A DNA stretch of 64,000 nt from Cololabis saira (Eukaryota; Chordata; Actinopteri; Beloniformes; Belonidae), in contig NC_084601.1 in NCBI RefSeq assembly GCF_033807715.1, positions 20,044,129-20,108,128 of the forward strand, written 5' to 3'. A program made the translations under genes and the position numbers. The notes under the pieces are model-generated. The model searched no databases, was not told the DNA's origin, and worked only from the letters and a program-made list of their open reading frames with translations. Of this stretch, positions 9,241 through 21,601 are shown in pieces (within the stretch, counting starts at the first letter, position 1; each line of letters opens with the position of its first letter).

Positions 9241-12046
9241 CTGACGGCGTAGACGTCCCTGTGACTGACCCCGTTTGGCCTCCTGTCTCATGCATCGTCC
9301 ATATTTCAGATAAAAGAAACCTGCAAGAAAATGCCACAACATGCAACAAAATAACATCCAGAACAACAGCAGAATAACAAAAACATACAGATGTTACAAA
9401 GAAAGGAATATCATAAGGAAACCAGAACCCAAGAGAAACCCTAGATCTTAACAACGCTGGAAACTGCATTGTTGCTTCTGCACGGAGCTGTTCGTTATCA
9501 ACACCATCATGGCAGCCTTGCAGAACACGGCTTATATTAATGCTTCCTTCTGGTTAGCTGAGTAAAGCTTTATTAAGTTGATGTTGTTCACTCAAGGCGA
9601 GAGGGCAGAATGCAATACAGAGACACCGACATATTGCCAGCCAGCAGTCCTGAAAATAAGAAAAGAGCTGGCGGTGAGTGCAGAAGTCTAATTTCCCCTC
9701 CTGGCTCTCAGAGGCTCTTTCTATCAGCACCATTGATCTATGTGTCTGGGGGGTGGAAATCTCTCTCTGTCTCGAGTTCGTCTGGGAAGGGAAACCAAAG
9801 GAGGAGGATGGGTATGGGAGGGGAAGACGGGTGGACACTTTCCCCACAACATTGGGAATATGACTCTCCTCCTCTATCTTTCTTGTTTCAGTCGTGAGCT
9901 GCAGTCCTTTCACTCCACTTGATGACTTACCCTGCAGCGAGTACTAAATGAATGTTATCCTCCTCCCTGGGCCACCATGCAATGCAGGGTCAGGACGCAG
10001 GAGAGCTCACTGTCTCATCAGATGAACGCCCATGCCATGTCACCACATCCTGTACCATGACAAGTTTTGCTCAAATTCACCATGCCCCTTTCATATCATG
10101 CTTTTTAAGGGTTTAAAATGGACTTAAGGTGTTTCTCTGTTTACAGACTGTCTAGATTTCATTTAAAGAGATGCATGATTAATTAAGCTGCAAATAAAAG
10201 CTGTCTAAGAGGAGGCAGACCAGGATCTCCCACCATTTTTTTGTTTTTCCAGATGCCCGTGCATCCATCCCCACTGAGGTCAGCCCCACCCCCTCAGATG
10301 CAATTCATCTTGAAAGGAAACGTCCATATCTCCTACATTCTCCGTCACCTAGGGCAAGATCAAGGTCAGATGTATTTATGCACTACATTTAAAAACCACT
10401 AAGGTTTAACAAGGAGCTTTAGGTAACACACATGACCTGCATGTCTGACTGGTTTAGGGAGGTAACCCATGACTGACTGGTTACCTCCCAATAACAGGAC
10501 GGTGCAGTGCAGACAAAGCAGAGGATTTAGGCTGCATGAGCTAACAGACCCGGAGAGTTTTTGAGTCGTAATCAGAATAGAACAACTCTATTGTGGCGCT
10601 TGATCAATATGAATATGGATCAGAATTGTATAACACGGGACGTTAAACTGCAGCGCTGTCAGCGGAAATGATGGTAATTTTTACAGCTGGAATCCGAGTC
10701 TGGGAGGATAATTAGAGAGCACACATTTTATAATCTTTCCCTGCTTCGATCCAAGCTCCCTGTACTCAGTGACATCATCGAAACACATTGCGTAATGCCG
10801 CCTGGTTGGCTACCGTGGCACACTTCAAACAAAGACAGAAAAGCTGCTTACAGTATTTTTAATTAGCTGGTTTATGGACACTAAACTGAGCTGTTTGGAG
10901 GCAGGGATGAAGTCTGGCGGTGGTGGATATTAAGTGGAAAAGAAGGGTGAAAGGACACCACAGTAATATATTTACCGTAATACAATAACGTCTTATCAAC
11001 ATTTAAGCATCCAAACACTAAACGTGCCAAGAGTAGATTTATGAACTGGTAAATGAGAATACTGCAGCTCAAGAGCACAATAACCTGATTATGATCTTGG
11101 ACTGATGATAAATATGAGCAACATTTTCCATGGAAAAATCTTTCTAAATAGATTTGTCCCTGCTGATACATTTGTTTGTTTACAATGGGGTTGTTTGAAG
11201 TACGTACTCATGCGTAGTTAGGGCTCTACCTGCAGGAGAGCACTAATGACCGCCGTGGTCGAGGCAGCAGCTGTCGGGACTGGCTAAAATACAAACTTTA
11301 TTATGAACTTCATCACTCAGCTCGTGACACAAGCTGCTCAGCGACGCCTGTTGTCGTGTGTAGCAACGTCCTGCTAAAGTCAGACCGCAAAGGACCAGTG
11401 GAACAACCAGGAAGAAGCTTACTTCTTGTTAGTGTTTGATGAGCACTTACTGAATAAATCGGTCACTGTCTCGGGAGTTTAGAGACTTGATGTGGACTCT
11501 GAACCGCCAGAGAGCATATTCTGACTACACAGTGGATGCACACACTGGGGATGGAATAATTTGCTTTGTGCATTCACTGTGATCAAATGAATATTTTTTG
11601 AGACCACCATATCTGTGTGGCTTTGGTGTTGGACTATTAGAAAAAAAACTACCGAACCTTTAAGACTTTAGTTCCTATACATTTTTATAATGGATTGACT
11701 ATTTGCACCAGGGTACAAATACCAAGCCCCCACCAGCTAAGCTATTCACACCTTGTTGACATATGAAAACAAATGCGATGCCCATGTGCATGTGCACCAA
11801 CGTGTCTGTAACAGAAGGCGCTTTTTCACTAGCCCATGCGCATGTGCGCCACTGTAAAATTGGAACCATGTCAAACAATAGAGCCAGGCAAACGTCTGCT
11901 CTCACACTTTTGTATGAACAATTTTTGCTCTTATGTCATTATAAGATATTTTGAAGAGATTAAATGAAGTTTATCAAAAGTGGTGTGAATACCTGTCAAT
12001 CACTGTTGAGCTGCTTGTAGGTTTGAAGCCATTCCATGTGGCATTA
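9241..12046. other. Single-copy-like DNA, no gene seen
   Basis: No coding region, RNA gene or clear repeat supported. Frames up to about 119 codons near 9554-9922 occur on both strands and lack family features. Near 11770-11850 an ATGTGCATG-rich stretch is imperfectly repetitive. Confidence 0.4.
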
Positions 12047-13655
12047 CAGTGGGGAGAACAAGTATTTGATACACTGCCGATTTTGCAGGTTTTCCCACTT
12101 GCAAAGCATGTAGAAGTCTGTAATTTTTATCATAGGTACTCTTCAACTGTGGGTGATGGAATCTAAAAAAAAAAATCCAGAAAATCACATTGTATGATTT
12201 TTAAGTAATTAATTTGCATTTTATTGCATGACATAAGTATTTGATCACCTGTCAACCAGTAAGACTTCCAGCTCTCACACACCTGTTAGTTCTTCTTTAA
12301 GAAGCCCTCCTGTTCTCCACTCATTACCTGTATTAACTGCACCTGTTTGAACTCGTTACCTGTATTAAAGACACCTGTCCACACACTCAATCAAACAAAC
12401 TCCAACCTCTCCACAATGGCCAAGACCAGAGAGCTGTGTAAGGACATCAGGGATAAAATTGTAGACCTGCACAAGGCTGGGATGGGCTACAGGACAATAG
12501 GCAAGCAGCTTGGTGAGAAGGCAACAACTGTTGGCGCAATTTATTAGAAAATGGAAGAAGTTCAAGATGACGGTCAATCTCCCTCGGTCTGGGGCTCCAT
12601 GCAAGATCTCACCTGGTGGGGCATCAATGATCATGAGGAAGGTGAGGGATCAGCCCAGAACTACACGGCAGGACCTGGTCAATGACCTGAAGAGAGCTGG
12701 GACCACAGTCTCAAAGAAAACCATTAGTAACACACTACGCCGTCATGGATTAAAATCCTGCAGCGCACGCAAGGTCCCCCTGCTCAAGCCAGTGCATGTC
12801 AAGGCCCGTCTGAAGTTTGCCAATGACCATCTGGATGATCCAAAGGAGGAATGGGAGATGGTCATGTGGTCTGATGAGACTAAAATAGAGCTTTTTGGTC
12901 TAAACTCCATTCGCCGTGTTTGGAGGAAGAAGAAGGATGAGTACATCCCCAAGAACACCATCCCAACCGTGAAGCATAGAGGTGGAAACATCATTCTTTG
13001 GGGATGCTTTTCTGCAAAGGGGACAGGACGACTGCACCGTATTGAGGGGAGGATGGATGGGGCCATGTATCGCGAGATCTTGGCCAACAACCTCCTTCCC
13101 TCAGTAAGAGCATTGAAGATGGGTCGTGGCTGGGTCTTCCAGCATGACAACGACCCGAAACACACAGCCAGGGCAACTAAGGAGTGGCTCCGTAAGAAGC
13201 ATTTCAAGGTCCTGGAGTGGCCTAGCCAGTCTCCAGACCTGAACCCAATAGAACATCTTTGGAGGGAGCTGAAAGTCTGTATTGCCCAGCGACAGCCCCG
13301 AAACCTGAAGGATCTGGAGAAGATCTGTATGGAGGAGTGGGCCAAAATCCCTGCTGCAGTGTGTGCAAACCTGGTCAAGAACTACAGGAAACATCTGATC
13401 TCTGTAATTGCAAACAAAGGTTTCTGTACCAAATATTAAGTTCTGTTTTTCTGATGTATCAAATACTTATGTCATGCAATAAAATGCAAATAATTACTTA
13501 AAAATCATACAATGTGATTTTCTGGATTTTTTTTTTTAGATTCCATCACTCACAGTTGAAGAGTTCCTATGATAAAAATTACAGACTTCTACATGCTTTT
13601 CAAGTGGGAAAACCTGCAAAATCGGCAGTGTATCAAATACTTGTTCTCCCCACTG
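12047..13655 (+). mobile_element. Tc1-like transposon, nearly intact
   Basis: Flanked by TA on both sides (12045-12046 and 13656-13657), the Tc1/mariner target duplication. Terminal inverted repeats start CAGTGGGGAGAACAAGTATT and are about 199 bp (12047-12245 and 13458-13655). They differ at only about 4 positions, including one short indel, so the insertion is young. Inner ends repeat the TAAGTATTTGAT motif. It encodes one transposase broken by a single base insertion. This matches a Tc1 family widespread in teleosts whose copies are unusually similar between species, consistent with horizontal spread (family knowledge, not tested here). Confidence 0.95.
12416..13439 (+). pseudogene. Tc1 transposase, one frameshift
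   Basis: Cut-and-paste transposase of the DD34E class. The start ATG at 12416 gives M-A-K-T-R-E-L, the usual Tc1 N-terminus, followed by the first helix-turn-helix. One extra T within 12539-12543 shifts the frame and ends that frame at TAG 12545-12547. The remainder continues from about 12541 in another frame to the stop at 13437-13439. Catalytic residues are intact: D in MWSDETK, D in [10 protein letters not shown], and E in NPIEHLW exactly 34 residues after the second D. Without the single insertion the protein would be about 340 residues, the family's normal length. Inactive as it stands, but TIRs and catalytic core are preserved. Confidence 0.93.
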
Positions 13656-13657
13656 TA

Positions 13658-16600
13658 CATGGGGTACATTTAACCTACAATAGCATACATTGATATTGGT
13701 AGCAGGGTGTAAATAGCCTACACATCAGTACTTGCACCTGGGTGTAAATAGCCTAAACCTTTTTATAATTGTTCTGGTGAAAACTATATTAGATATGCAC
13801 ACCACAATACATAAGCATCAGTAATATACTTAGAACAGGGTTTTGGAAACCCAGAATGATGGTGGAAAAGAGCTTAAAAATCCACAATACATCACTCACT
13901 CAAACTTATAGGAAATTCATGAGGTTTGACTTGTTTAGATGTGGTTAGAGTAGCTGTTAGCCTAGCTCCCTATGAACGCCATGTCTACTGTAAGTAACAA
14001 CTGTAATAAAGTGTTGAATGTTTTGTGTGATTTCACTTCTATGTAACCGACACAAAACCCTTTTTTGTCTGCTGATGTGGGGCCCATACACAGACAGGAA
14101 ATAGGACGTTTCTGCTGTGTTTACTTAGTGTTTGTTTCTTTTCTCCGCTCCACTGTCGCCGTGTGCTTGGGACGGAGGATTGCACTGAGGTGAAGATTTA
14201 AAGCAATACGTCTGGTTCCTCAACCATGATTCCTGGAACCATCCTGGTTCAGCTTCTTAGTTTCCATATGAGGTTGTATTCAACTGCAGCACAATAACCC
14301 AGTAAAGTGGATGTCTGATGTTGAACTCACTAGAAATGTTTTCATTAATCAGCTGAGATCAGATATGTGTGGCGACTGCACTACTGCTATTTCTACACTA
14401 TTAGAGGATTGACTCCAGTGCTTTTAAGGATTGACACAACTACTAACTAGTCCCAAAGTCCTTTAACAGAATAACCAGCCTGCAACACCCCCCTCCACTT
14501 CAGAAAAGTAATGAATAGTAAATGTTACTGATTTAAATTGAACTTAATTTGGAGATGAAACGTGAATTTTAAATATTAAAGATACAATTACTGACTTGAA
14601 CTTGCATTATTCACCATTATAGTAGCCAGATTACATTGTATATCAGCATCACTGAAATGGACCTGATGCTTAATCAATCACGACAATATGCAAATATTAT
14701 TCAAAGGCTAATTGTGCCATATATTTATTCAAACAAGGCCCTTATAAACACAATACTGTCACTAAATACAGACACAAATGCAGATGTGTGTATGTCAATT
14801 ATCCGAGTCCGAGACATGGCGAGACCAAGAGACCTGAGATCCAAGACCAAGACCACAAAAAAGTTGTCTTGAGACCAAGACCAGTCTCGAGAACTACAAA
14901 TCTAGTTGGTATCATATGATATTATAACATATATATATATATATATCATATTGTCTGAATTTCACTGAATTGGACTGATCTAATGTAATTGAAGCTAACT
15001 GAACTATGAATAGGTGAATATAGATTAATGCAAATTCGAAGGTTAAATTAGGACTAAATCCCATTCCCCCGTGAGACTGCTGCTGCTCTTCTTTCCACTT
15101 CCTAAAGACTGGCACCTTTTGAACGTGGCGTGCTTCTGCCCTGAACTTGAACTGGTTCTCTCTCCTCTCCAATCAGAGATGTCACAGCTGGTGTGCTACT
15201 CTGACAGCTGACGAGAGGCCGCCGCATTCATCCCCGACTGGGATGCAGGATGTTTTAAAGTGTCGGCTCAGCAAGAGTTCACCAGTCTTCCTCTCCGTGT
15301 GACAGCATTTTGGAAAGTATCAGTAGTAGTTAATTCAGGGAAAAAATGCTTCCAACACCTTCGGGATTAGAGTCAACATCTGTGGCTGGATACTTCCTTG
15401 TAACGTGCGCAGTAGGTTTTCGGTTAATATGGGTTAAACAAGTAAAGCATAACCACGTCGCATGTGATTTTCAACCAGTGGAAGGAACTTGTGTGGACGC
15501 CAGTCCAATGGCAGCATGATAATCAATCAGATGGGCATGTAAAATCATTGTGATGTGTTATTATTAGAACAAAATAGCCAATTTGTCCCTCCATTATGCA
15601 CACACAGACACACTCAGCAGCACTCACAGTACTCGTCTGCTCAAATACACAAAGGTAGCCTCTCTCGGTCCCTCAGTGTACACGGCGCTGTTTGTACAGC
15701 AGAAATTAGATTATTCATGAAGCCCCCGAGGTCACGTATTCCCAAGAGAAGAGTGAGAGGAAGATGTGGCTGAGAGCCGATGCGGCGTTGGTTTTTGCCG
15801 TTTTGCGGAAGGAGGGGAGAAAAGAGGATGAGTTTGTGTTCGGAGAGTAAAGCACCAAAATAGATAAGACGCTGAGCTGAGGGAGGAGAGGAGGCAAGCT
15901 GAAGCACTGTTGCATTTTTATTAGGTCTGGCTTTGAGTCGCCATGGGGATGAAGACACAGTTCTCCATCCGAGGACACCGTGTCCCCTTGTCACTTGGTC
16001 ATGCCCTTGTCTTGTCTTCCTGTCTCCTCTCGTACTACGCTGCTGTATTTCTTTAACTCCTCCTTGTCCTTTACCTCTGCAGCCAATGTTGAGTATTCTG
16101 ATCCTCTGCAACCTCGTCCTTATTTCCTGTCTTTTTCCTCCCCATATAAATGGTTTAATTGCACAAAATAATTTTGAATGCTGCTCTTCAGACGGTTAAC
16201 AAATTGAATTCCTTTAATTTATTAAAATCCCACCGTCAAAGGACTTTTCTTTTTTTTCTGGCCTTGAAAACTGTAGCACTGCATGAAACAGTCTGGGTGG
16301 GACGTGATCGCCCCCTGGTGGTCACAAACAGTAGCACGCACCGTCTGCTGGTTGCTGTGAGGAATCCCTAGTCTTTGTTTTCTAGAAAATCATTTACATT
16401 GTACATACTAAGCAAGTAGGATTCATGTCAGGCGGGAGCAGACGAAACATAACACTCACCCTACCTACCACAAGTCCTCCCGTTTATGCTGGGCTTTATA
16501 TTTATATTCATTTGGCTACAATCAGCAGCACTCGACTACCCTGGGGTTACAGAGCCGCAATATCACTGGAACTCTCTGATTAGAGTCTCCTCTGTCTCCT

Positions 16601-17245
16601 GCTTTGAAGTCAGTAATCATATTCAGCAGTCCTGTACGGTCCCAACAAGAATTATGATGAAGGAAACGGCTCGGGATTGAGCGATTGGATTGACGGCGCG
16701 TCAATAGAACAGACGTCTACGACGTGATAGAAATAATAGAAGAAATATCGGTATGAAAACCACACATTCACTGGGCAAGAGGATACTTGATTTAATCTGT
16801 CATATGATGCATGTTACAGATAAATAATGGCAGAGTCGTTGAAACGTCGTACGCGCTCCTGTCGTATCTACTTCATCAGCATTAACTCATTTCAGTCAGA
16901 CAGTTTAAAACACTTTATTGTAACACATATTTGGCGTTTAGGCTCCATTCAAGCAAAGTTTATCAGGCTTACACATAAATACAGGGGTGTAGGACTAACC
17001 CCCTTCCCCCTTTTGAATTGGAGCCCGCAGGTGGAAGCCGTGGTGGAGGTGGGATTGACAGCAAGTTAGGTTGAGACATCTAAGAATGCAAACTTCTTGC
17101 TCCTTACATAGGCCAAGGAACAAATTGAGTAATTGGTACGAACGATTCAGAGGGGAGAATAAGAAACGTGGGAGAGATTGCAGAGATTACCTGCCTGAAA
17201 TATTGCCTAAAATTACAACTCGATCAGAGTCACACGCTTCATCTA
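13658..17245. other. AT-rich DNA, no gene seen
   Basis: Mostly unique-looking. A degenerate GAGACCAAGACC-rich stretch at about 14805-14905 looks like a decayed palindromic fish repeat, followed by a short (TA)n at 14930-14948. Frames between 15555 and 16200 overlap on both strands without family features. Confidence 0.4.
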
Positions 17246-17573
17246 CTCCTTTATTTCACAAACTCCAGATTCTTACTATTTATGATATCAATATTTTTCA
17301 GATATGCGTTTTATTTATAAGCTAAATTCAAGTGAAGGTAATATTCCTGGACAGTTCAAGACTTACTTTAAATTAAATTCAGAGATTCATTCTTATTCAA
17401 CTCGACAATCCTCAGATCTTCATCCTCCTAAATTTCTCACTTGCAGAGGTAAATTTTCGGTGAGATTTAGGGGCACTAAATTGTGGAATGATTTTTCCCA
17501 CCTGGCAAAGAGTTCGTCCTCTCTGAAATATTACAAAAGACGTTTGAAGGACCACTTGACTGCTGTTTTGTAA
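17246..17573 (+). pseudogene. LINE ORF C-terminal relic (Jockey/CR1-like)
   Basis: The plus-strand frame ending at 17573 has Y-S-T-R-Q-S-S-D-L-H-x-P, then GKFSVRFRGTKLWNDF, then SSSLKYYKRRLKDHL and a stop. This is the characteristic end of many non-LTR ORF2 proteins (T-R-x-x-x-x-L-x-x-P...G-x-x-S-x-x-x-x-G-x-x-x-W-N...F-K-x-x-L-K). A frame change near 17300 separates it from the upstream LTIYDINIFQI piece. RT and endonuclease are absent: a 5'-truncated copy. Its 3' UTR probably runs to about 17970, ending at AAACTAAAACTAAAAAATAA. Confidence 0.65.
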
Positions 17574-17973
17574 CTGTTTTCCCAATGTATTGTTGTTCAT
17601 GTATCCATGTTCTTTTTGTTTTTTGTTTTTTTTGTGTTTCACTCATAGTGACATGTACCATCTTATTTGCTCAGGAGTCAATATAATATAAGTTGTAAAA
17701 ACAATATCCCATGCACACTCACACACACTTATTTTTTGTCTTTATTCTTTATTATTTATATATTGCATTATTAGTTTGCCATCACTTTTGTGTAGTTTTA
17801 CTTTCTGTTTTTTGTATGTTAATCTTGACATGAAATTTTAATATCTTCGGTGGAGGCTTCAAATAAGCCCATTGGGTTTTTTGCCTCTTCCTGCACCTAT
17901 AGTGTTTATCATTATATGTATATTTTTAAAAGACTGTGCAAAACAATAAACTAAAACTAAAACTAAAAAATAA

Positions 17974-18725
17974 CTCCCAGGGTCTTATCATTTACACAGC
18001 AGAATAAAACAGCATTCAAACGATCGAAACACATTCAAACTTGTTAGACTTGAGGTTTATGCTGATAACAGCTTTTTGGACTGTGTTACAGTACTAGAAA
18101 ACCCATGACAATGTTTTCTATTTTATCCCGCTCAGTCAAGCGTAGAAAGGCAGGAACCTTCATTGAAAAGCCTCTATACGTCCATCAGTGTGGCACCAGA
18201 TTGGGTCTGTGATGCCGTTCAGAACCAGAGGTCCTGACAGAAACCACCCATTATCAAAGAGACACACCTGGACTGATGGCAACCTTACTTTTAGATATTT
18301 AATCAACATCCTTTGAAATGAATTTAGACCAGAACCTGCTTTTATACACAAAGTACACACCATATACCTATCATTTTATAAAGGAAAGAACTGTTGATTC
18401 TGTTCTCCTGGTTTGGATTCTGGTTTCTGTTTTACGGACATGTCTTTTCCTCCACATGCCATGACATGTGCTGCAAGTTTTTATCGTGTCTTTATTTAAA
18501 TATCGAGCCGTTTCCAAGATGTGATAGGTTCAATTTCATGTTGAAAAAGGCGCTTGTGATTATAAGACTCTTGATACACTGGCACTCCAGGCCAGATGGT
18601 CTTGAACTGCAGCTTCTGCAAGCCTGACTGAGCTGTACCAAGATCTGCCGTAGTGTCTGTACTCTGACCATCCACACAGCTTTACAATGCTCTCTAAAAA
18701 TTAGATTCATGATACATTTTGGTCA
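17974..18725. other. AT-rich DNA, nothing recognised
   Basis: No supported gene or repeat. Small frames near 18160-18710 are unremarkable. Confidence 0.35.
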
Positions 18726-19390
18726 GGTCTGTCACGACTGGTGTTTGATGTGGACCCAAACGCAGGAGAGCAGGAGGCAGGAGTTGCAAAAACCAGGATT
18801 TATTCCACAAAAACAAAGCGCTGCTTGGCAGGATCAAAAGTAACAAAACAGGGATCAAAAAACTTGAGCAGGAAAACCGTGGCAGGAAACATGGAGGAAG
18901 GAAAACAGTACGGACCGACAGGGAGCAAGGGAATGACAAGACCAGATATACACAGGGGATAACGAGACACAACGAGACACAGGTGCAGACCATCAGGGCA
19001 GATTTCATTTTCATTTTCATTTTATTCTTTACTTCATTCAAAAAACAAAACAATTTAATACAAACACAAATACAAATGTTCCTAACTTATGAATGAAAAG
19101 GGAGCAGAAAGAAGAAGAATCTTATCTGATCTGCCCCTTTCACAAATAACATAAATTAATAATAATAAAAAATAAAAATAAAAAATAAAAAAAAACAACT
19201 AAGTGAATAAAAACAACTAAAATAAAATTTAAAATAACATTAAATAAAATTACCACCGCCTACGGGTATGTCAATCAAACTCAACATTTTTCGTTATATA
19301 TAGATATATATATATATATATAGATGGGACACAGGCGGGGCAAAACAGAAACTGAAAGACTGGGGGGAATGTCAAACCTTGACAGGTCAA
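18726..19390. repeat. Non-coding repeat with inserted LINE tail
   Basis: The outer parts (18726-18995 and about 19322-19390) have the AC/GA-rich composition of a common fish repeat: GTCACGACTGG at the left, CAGGAGACAGGA-like blocks, GACAGG at the right. It is split at about 19000-19320 by a minus-strand LINE 3' tail, recognisable by A/T-rich ATTTTCATTTTCATT and an AAAATAAAAATAAAAA tract, plus a (TA)n microsatellite at 19296-19322. Boundaries are approximate. Confidence 0.4.
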
Positions 19391-19553
19391 ATTCATTTGT
19401 GCCAGTTAGGTTTTATTTTGGCTGATTTTGCTAATACCTTTTATTCATTGTATATCTTTTTAAATGTACTGGTCTTTCCTCTATGTCCTGTTTAAACTGT
19501 CTTGCTCATTATTTCAAGATGTCCCTCAACATGTCAGTCTGCAGATTTCAATG

Positions 19554-20873
19554 GCTGAATCCCAATCTCCACCCTCACAGACTCACAGATTTACGTGCGT
19601 GCTCCCGCGACTTGCGTAAGGGTTCAGGGCTGTCCCATTCCTAAAATCGTTAAGTGCGCGAGGGCTCCCGGCAGACATTTTGAGCCCTTACTGCTAACTT
19701 ACCGTAAGTCTGCATCTCCGCAGACTTTTGGAAAGGGAATTACCCAGAGTTCATTGCGTTGGGACATAAAAGGAGGTTACCAGGGAGAATGTAAACAAAA
19801 CAGGGGGCGGAGGAAAAGGAACCATGTGCGACTGTGAGACGAAAGAAGTTCACCTGTAAGTATAAATACATATCCCACTGGTGATTTAAATTCAGAAACT
19901 GGTGTCCCGTGATGATTTTTCAACGGCCCTATTATTTCCTTTACAAACAGGGAGCGACCAACAAACGGAGGGAAGAAAACCAAAAAAAGGACAAATGAAG
20001 TTTTGGACTTTCTTCAAGACTAAAGACAAGAAAAGGAGCCGGATGAAAAGGAGAGGGAAAAGACATGATTGACATTTTTGGGAAGATGGTGGACAAAATG
20101 TAGTTTTCTTCATCATTTTTTTATTCATAATTTGAGGTTCAATTTCTTTTGTTTTCATTTTATATTAGACAAATCCTCAGTTGACCTGGTGTTGAATAAA
20201 CTTTGATCTGAGTACAGTGTTTGAATTAAGATTCCCTATGTCAACAGAAATGCATACATGTAAATACTAGCAAGATAGTTTTAGATCCAACACAAACAAG
20301 TCAGGCAGTAATTAGTTATTCATTTATTTATAACCACAAAATTAAAACAATTTCAGCAAGTTGTACAAAAACGTTGCAGTAAATAGTGATAATGTAACTG
20401 AAATATTTAGCTCAGGTTACCATCAATTTATACGCTCTCTTACAAAAATGAAATTACTCTGCGATTGAGCCTGGCATACTGGATGCGCTGGTATGGGTAG
20501 ATTGAAAGAAAGACACTACATTAACAAGGAAATACATATTGTACTATGCGCATATTTAAATTGTGTTCTTTGTTGAATTTTATGCTCCTTTATATAGGCT
20601 ACCACTTTGTTTTTAAACATCCGTAGGATGATCATTCCCAAACTTATAATACCGGTAGGTAACATTCTGATCTGACTAGGAATTTTGTAAATTGAAATGT
20701 TAAATAAAGTTTATATTAAAAGAAAGTCTGGTTTCTGCTAAGTGCTGTCCCATTCCTATTTATACCATTTGGAGCCCTCACACCCTCTCACACTTGATCA
20801 CGTGCCGCTGACGTCACTGAAAGTATGTGAGGGTTCAGGGGTGGAGGGTTTAGGGTGGAGATTGGGATTCAGC
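19554..20873. mobile_element. 1.3-kb TIR transposon, non-autonomous
   Basis: The ends GCTGAATCCCAATCTCCACC (19554) and its complement (ending 20873) are perfect inverted repeats for about 22 bp, extending more loosely through the CCCTCACA/TGTGAGGG blocks. I could not find a clear target duplication. The interior is AT-rich. At about 19955-20100 the plus strand reads in pieces as basic residues, then TNEVLDFLQD and acidic/basic repeats ending in F-L-G-R-W/M-V. This resembles the C-terminus of Myb/SANT-like proteins carried by Harbinger/ISL2EU-type elements, which would make it a decayed two-gene element. Confidence 0.7.
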
Positions 20874-21269
20874 TACTTATTTAACTATTTCATTTAAAGT
20901 CAGAAGTATACTGAGCTAGAGGCCTCATTCACAATATAGATGAGCTAGTACAACAACAGAAAAAAAAACTGTTGAAAAAGGTGTTTCTATCACTAAAAAA
21001 AGATCCTAAGTAAAATAATAAAACCATTGAAATAAATAAGAGAATAATAAACAAAAATAAGAACTACTATAAAAATGAAAATGAAAAAAGTATTTCCTAC
21101 CAGCAGCATGTCATTTAGACAGAATCTGAATAGTTTAGTTACTTTCCACCGCATTCCTGTTAATGATATACATTACCACAAATTGGTATCAAAAGTATTT
21201 ATATTTTAATTTGAGAATGGATTTTAGAGCGTACAGATCTATCGGAAGTATCAATATTTCAGTATTGAT

Positions 21270-21600
21270 CCTCACATCACTACAGAGGTTAAACTGCAAA
21301 ACAACATCCAAGCCCTTTACAAGAAAACTGAAACTGTGGCTCATCAGCTACTACAGCCGCCAACACTAAAAGATATGCCTGATGTGACAGTTTGTTATGT
21401 AGGTATTACTTTTTACATTAGCGCCCTATCAAGTGTCTAACCATGTTTTTTCGTGTAGATGTATTTTATTGCTTGGGACTATAGATGAACACTAGCCTTC
21501 TAGCTAATATTGACTTTTTTTTAGCCATGTGTAATCATGTGTTTTATTAAATCGCATTGTCCCCTTTTAAATAAACTAAGCTAAAACTACTAAAAAAGGC
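21270..21600 (+). pseudogene. LINE 3' end with ORF tail
   Basis: A short frame reads LNCKTTSKPFTRKLKLWLI then S-Y-Y-S-R-Q-H and a stop at about 21369. The F-T-R-K-L-K-x-W-L-I ending is typical of L2/CR1-group fish LINEs. The following about 230 bp of T-rich DNA ending in TTTTAAATAAACTAAGCTAAA looks like the 3' UTR. No RT region is present. Confidence 0.5.
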
Positions 21601-21601
21601 T

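Noticed and set aside
9554..9922. 119-codon minus and 95-codon plus overlapping frames
   Set aside because: No motif, no repeat or splice context; overlap in several frames suggests chance.
12743..13394. Minus-strand frames of 97-211 codons inside the Tc1 element
   Set aside because: Shadows of the conserved transposase frame on the plus strand.
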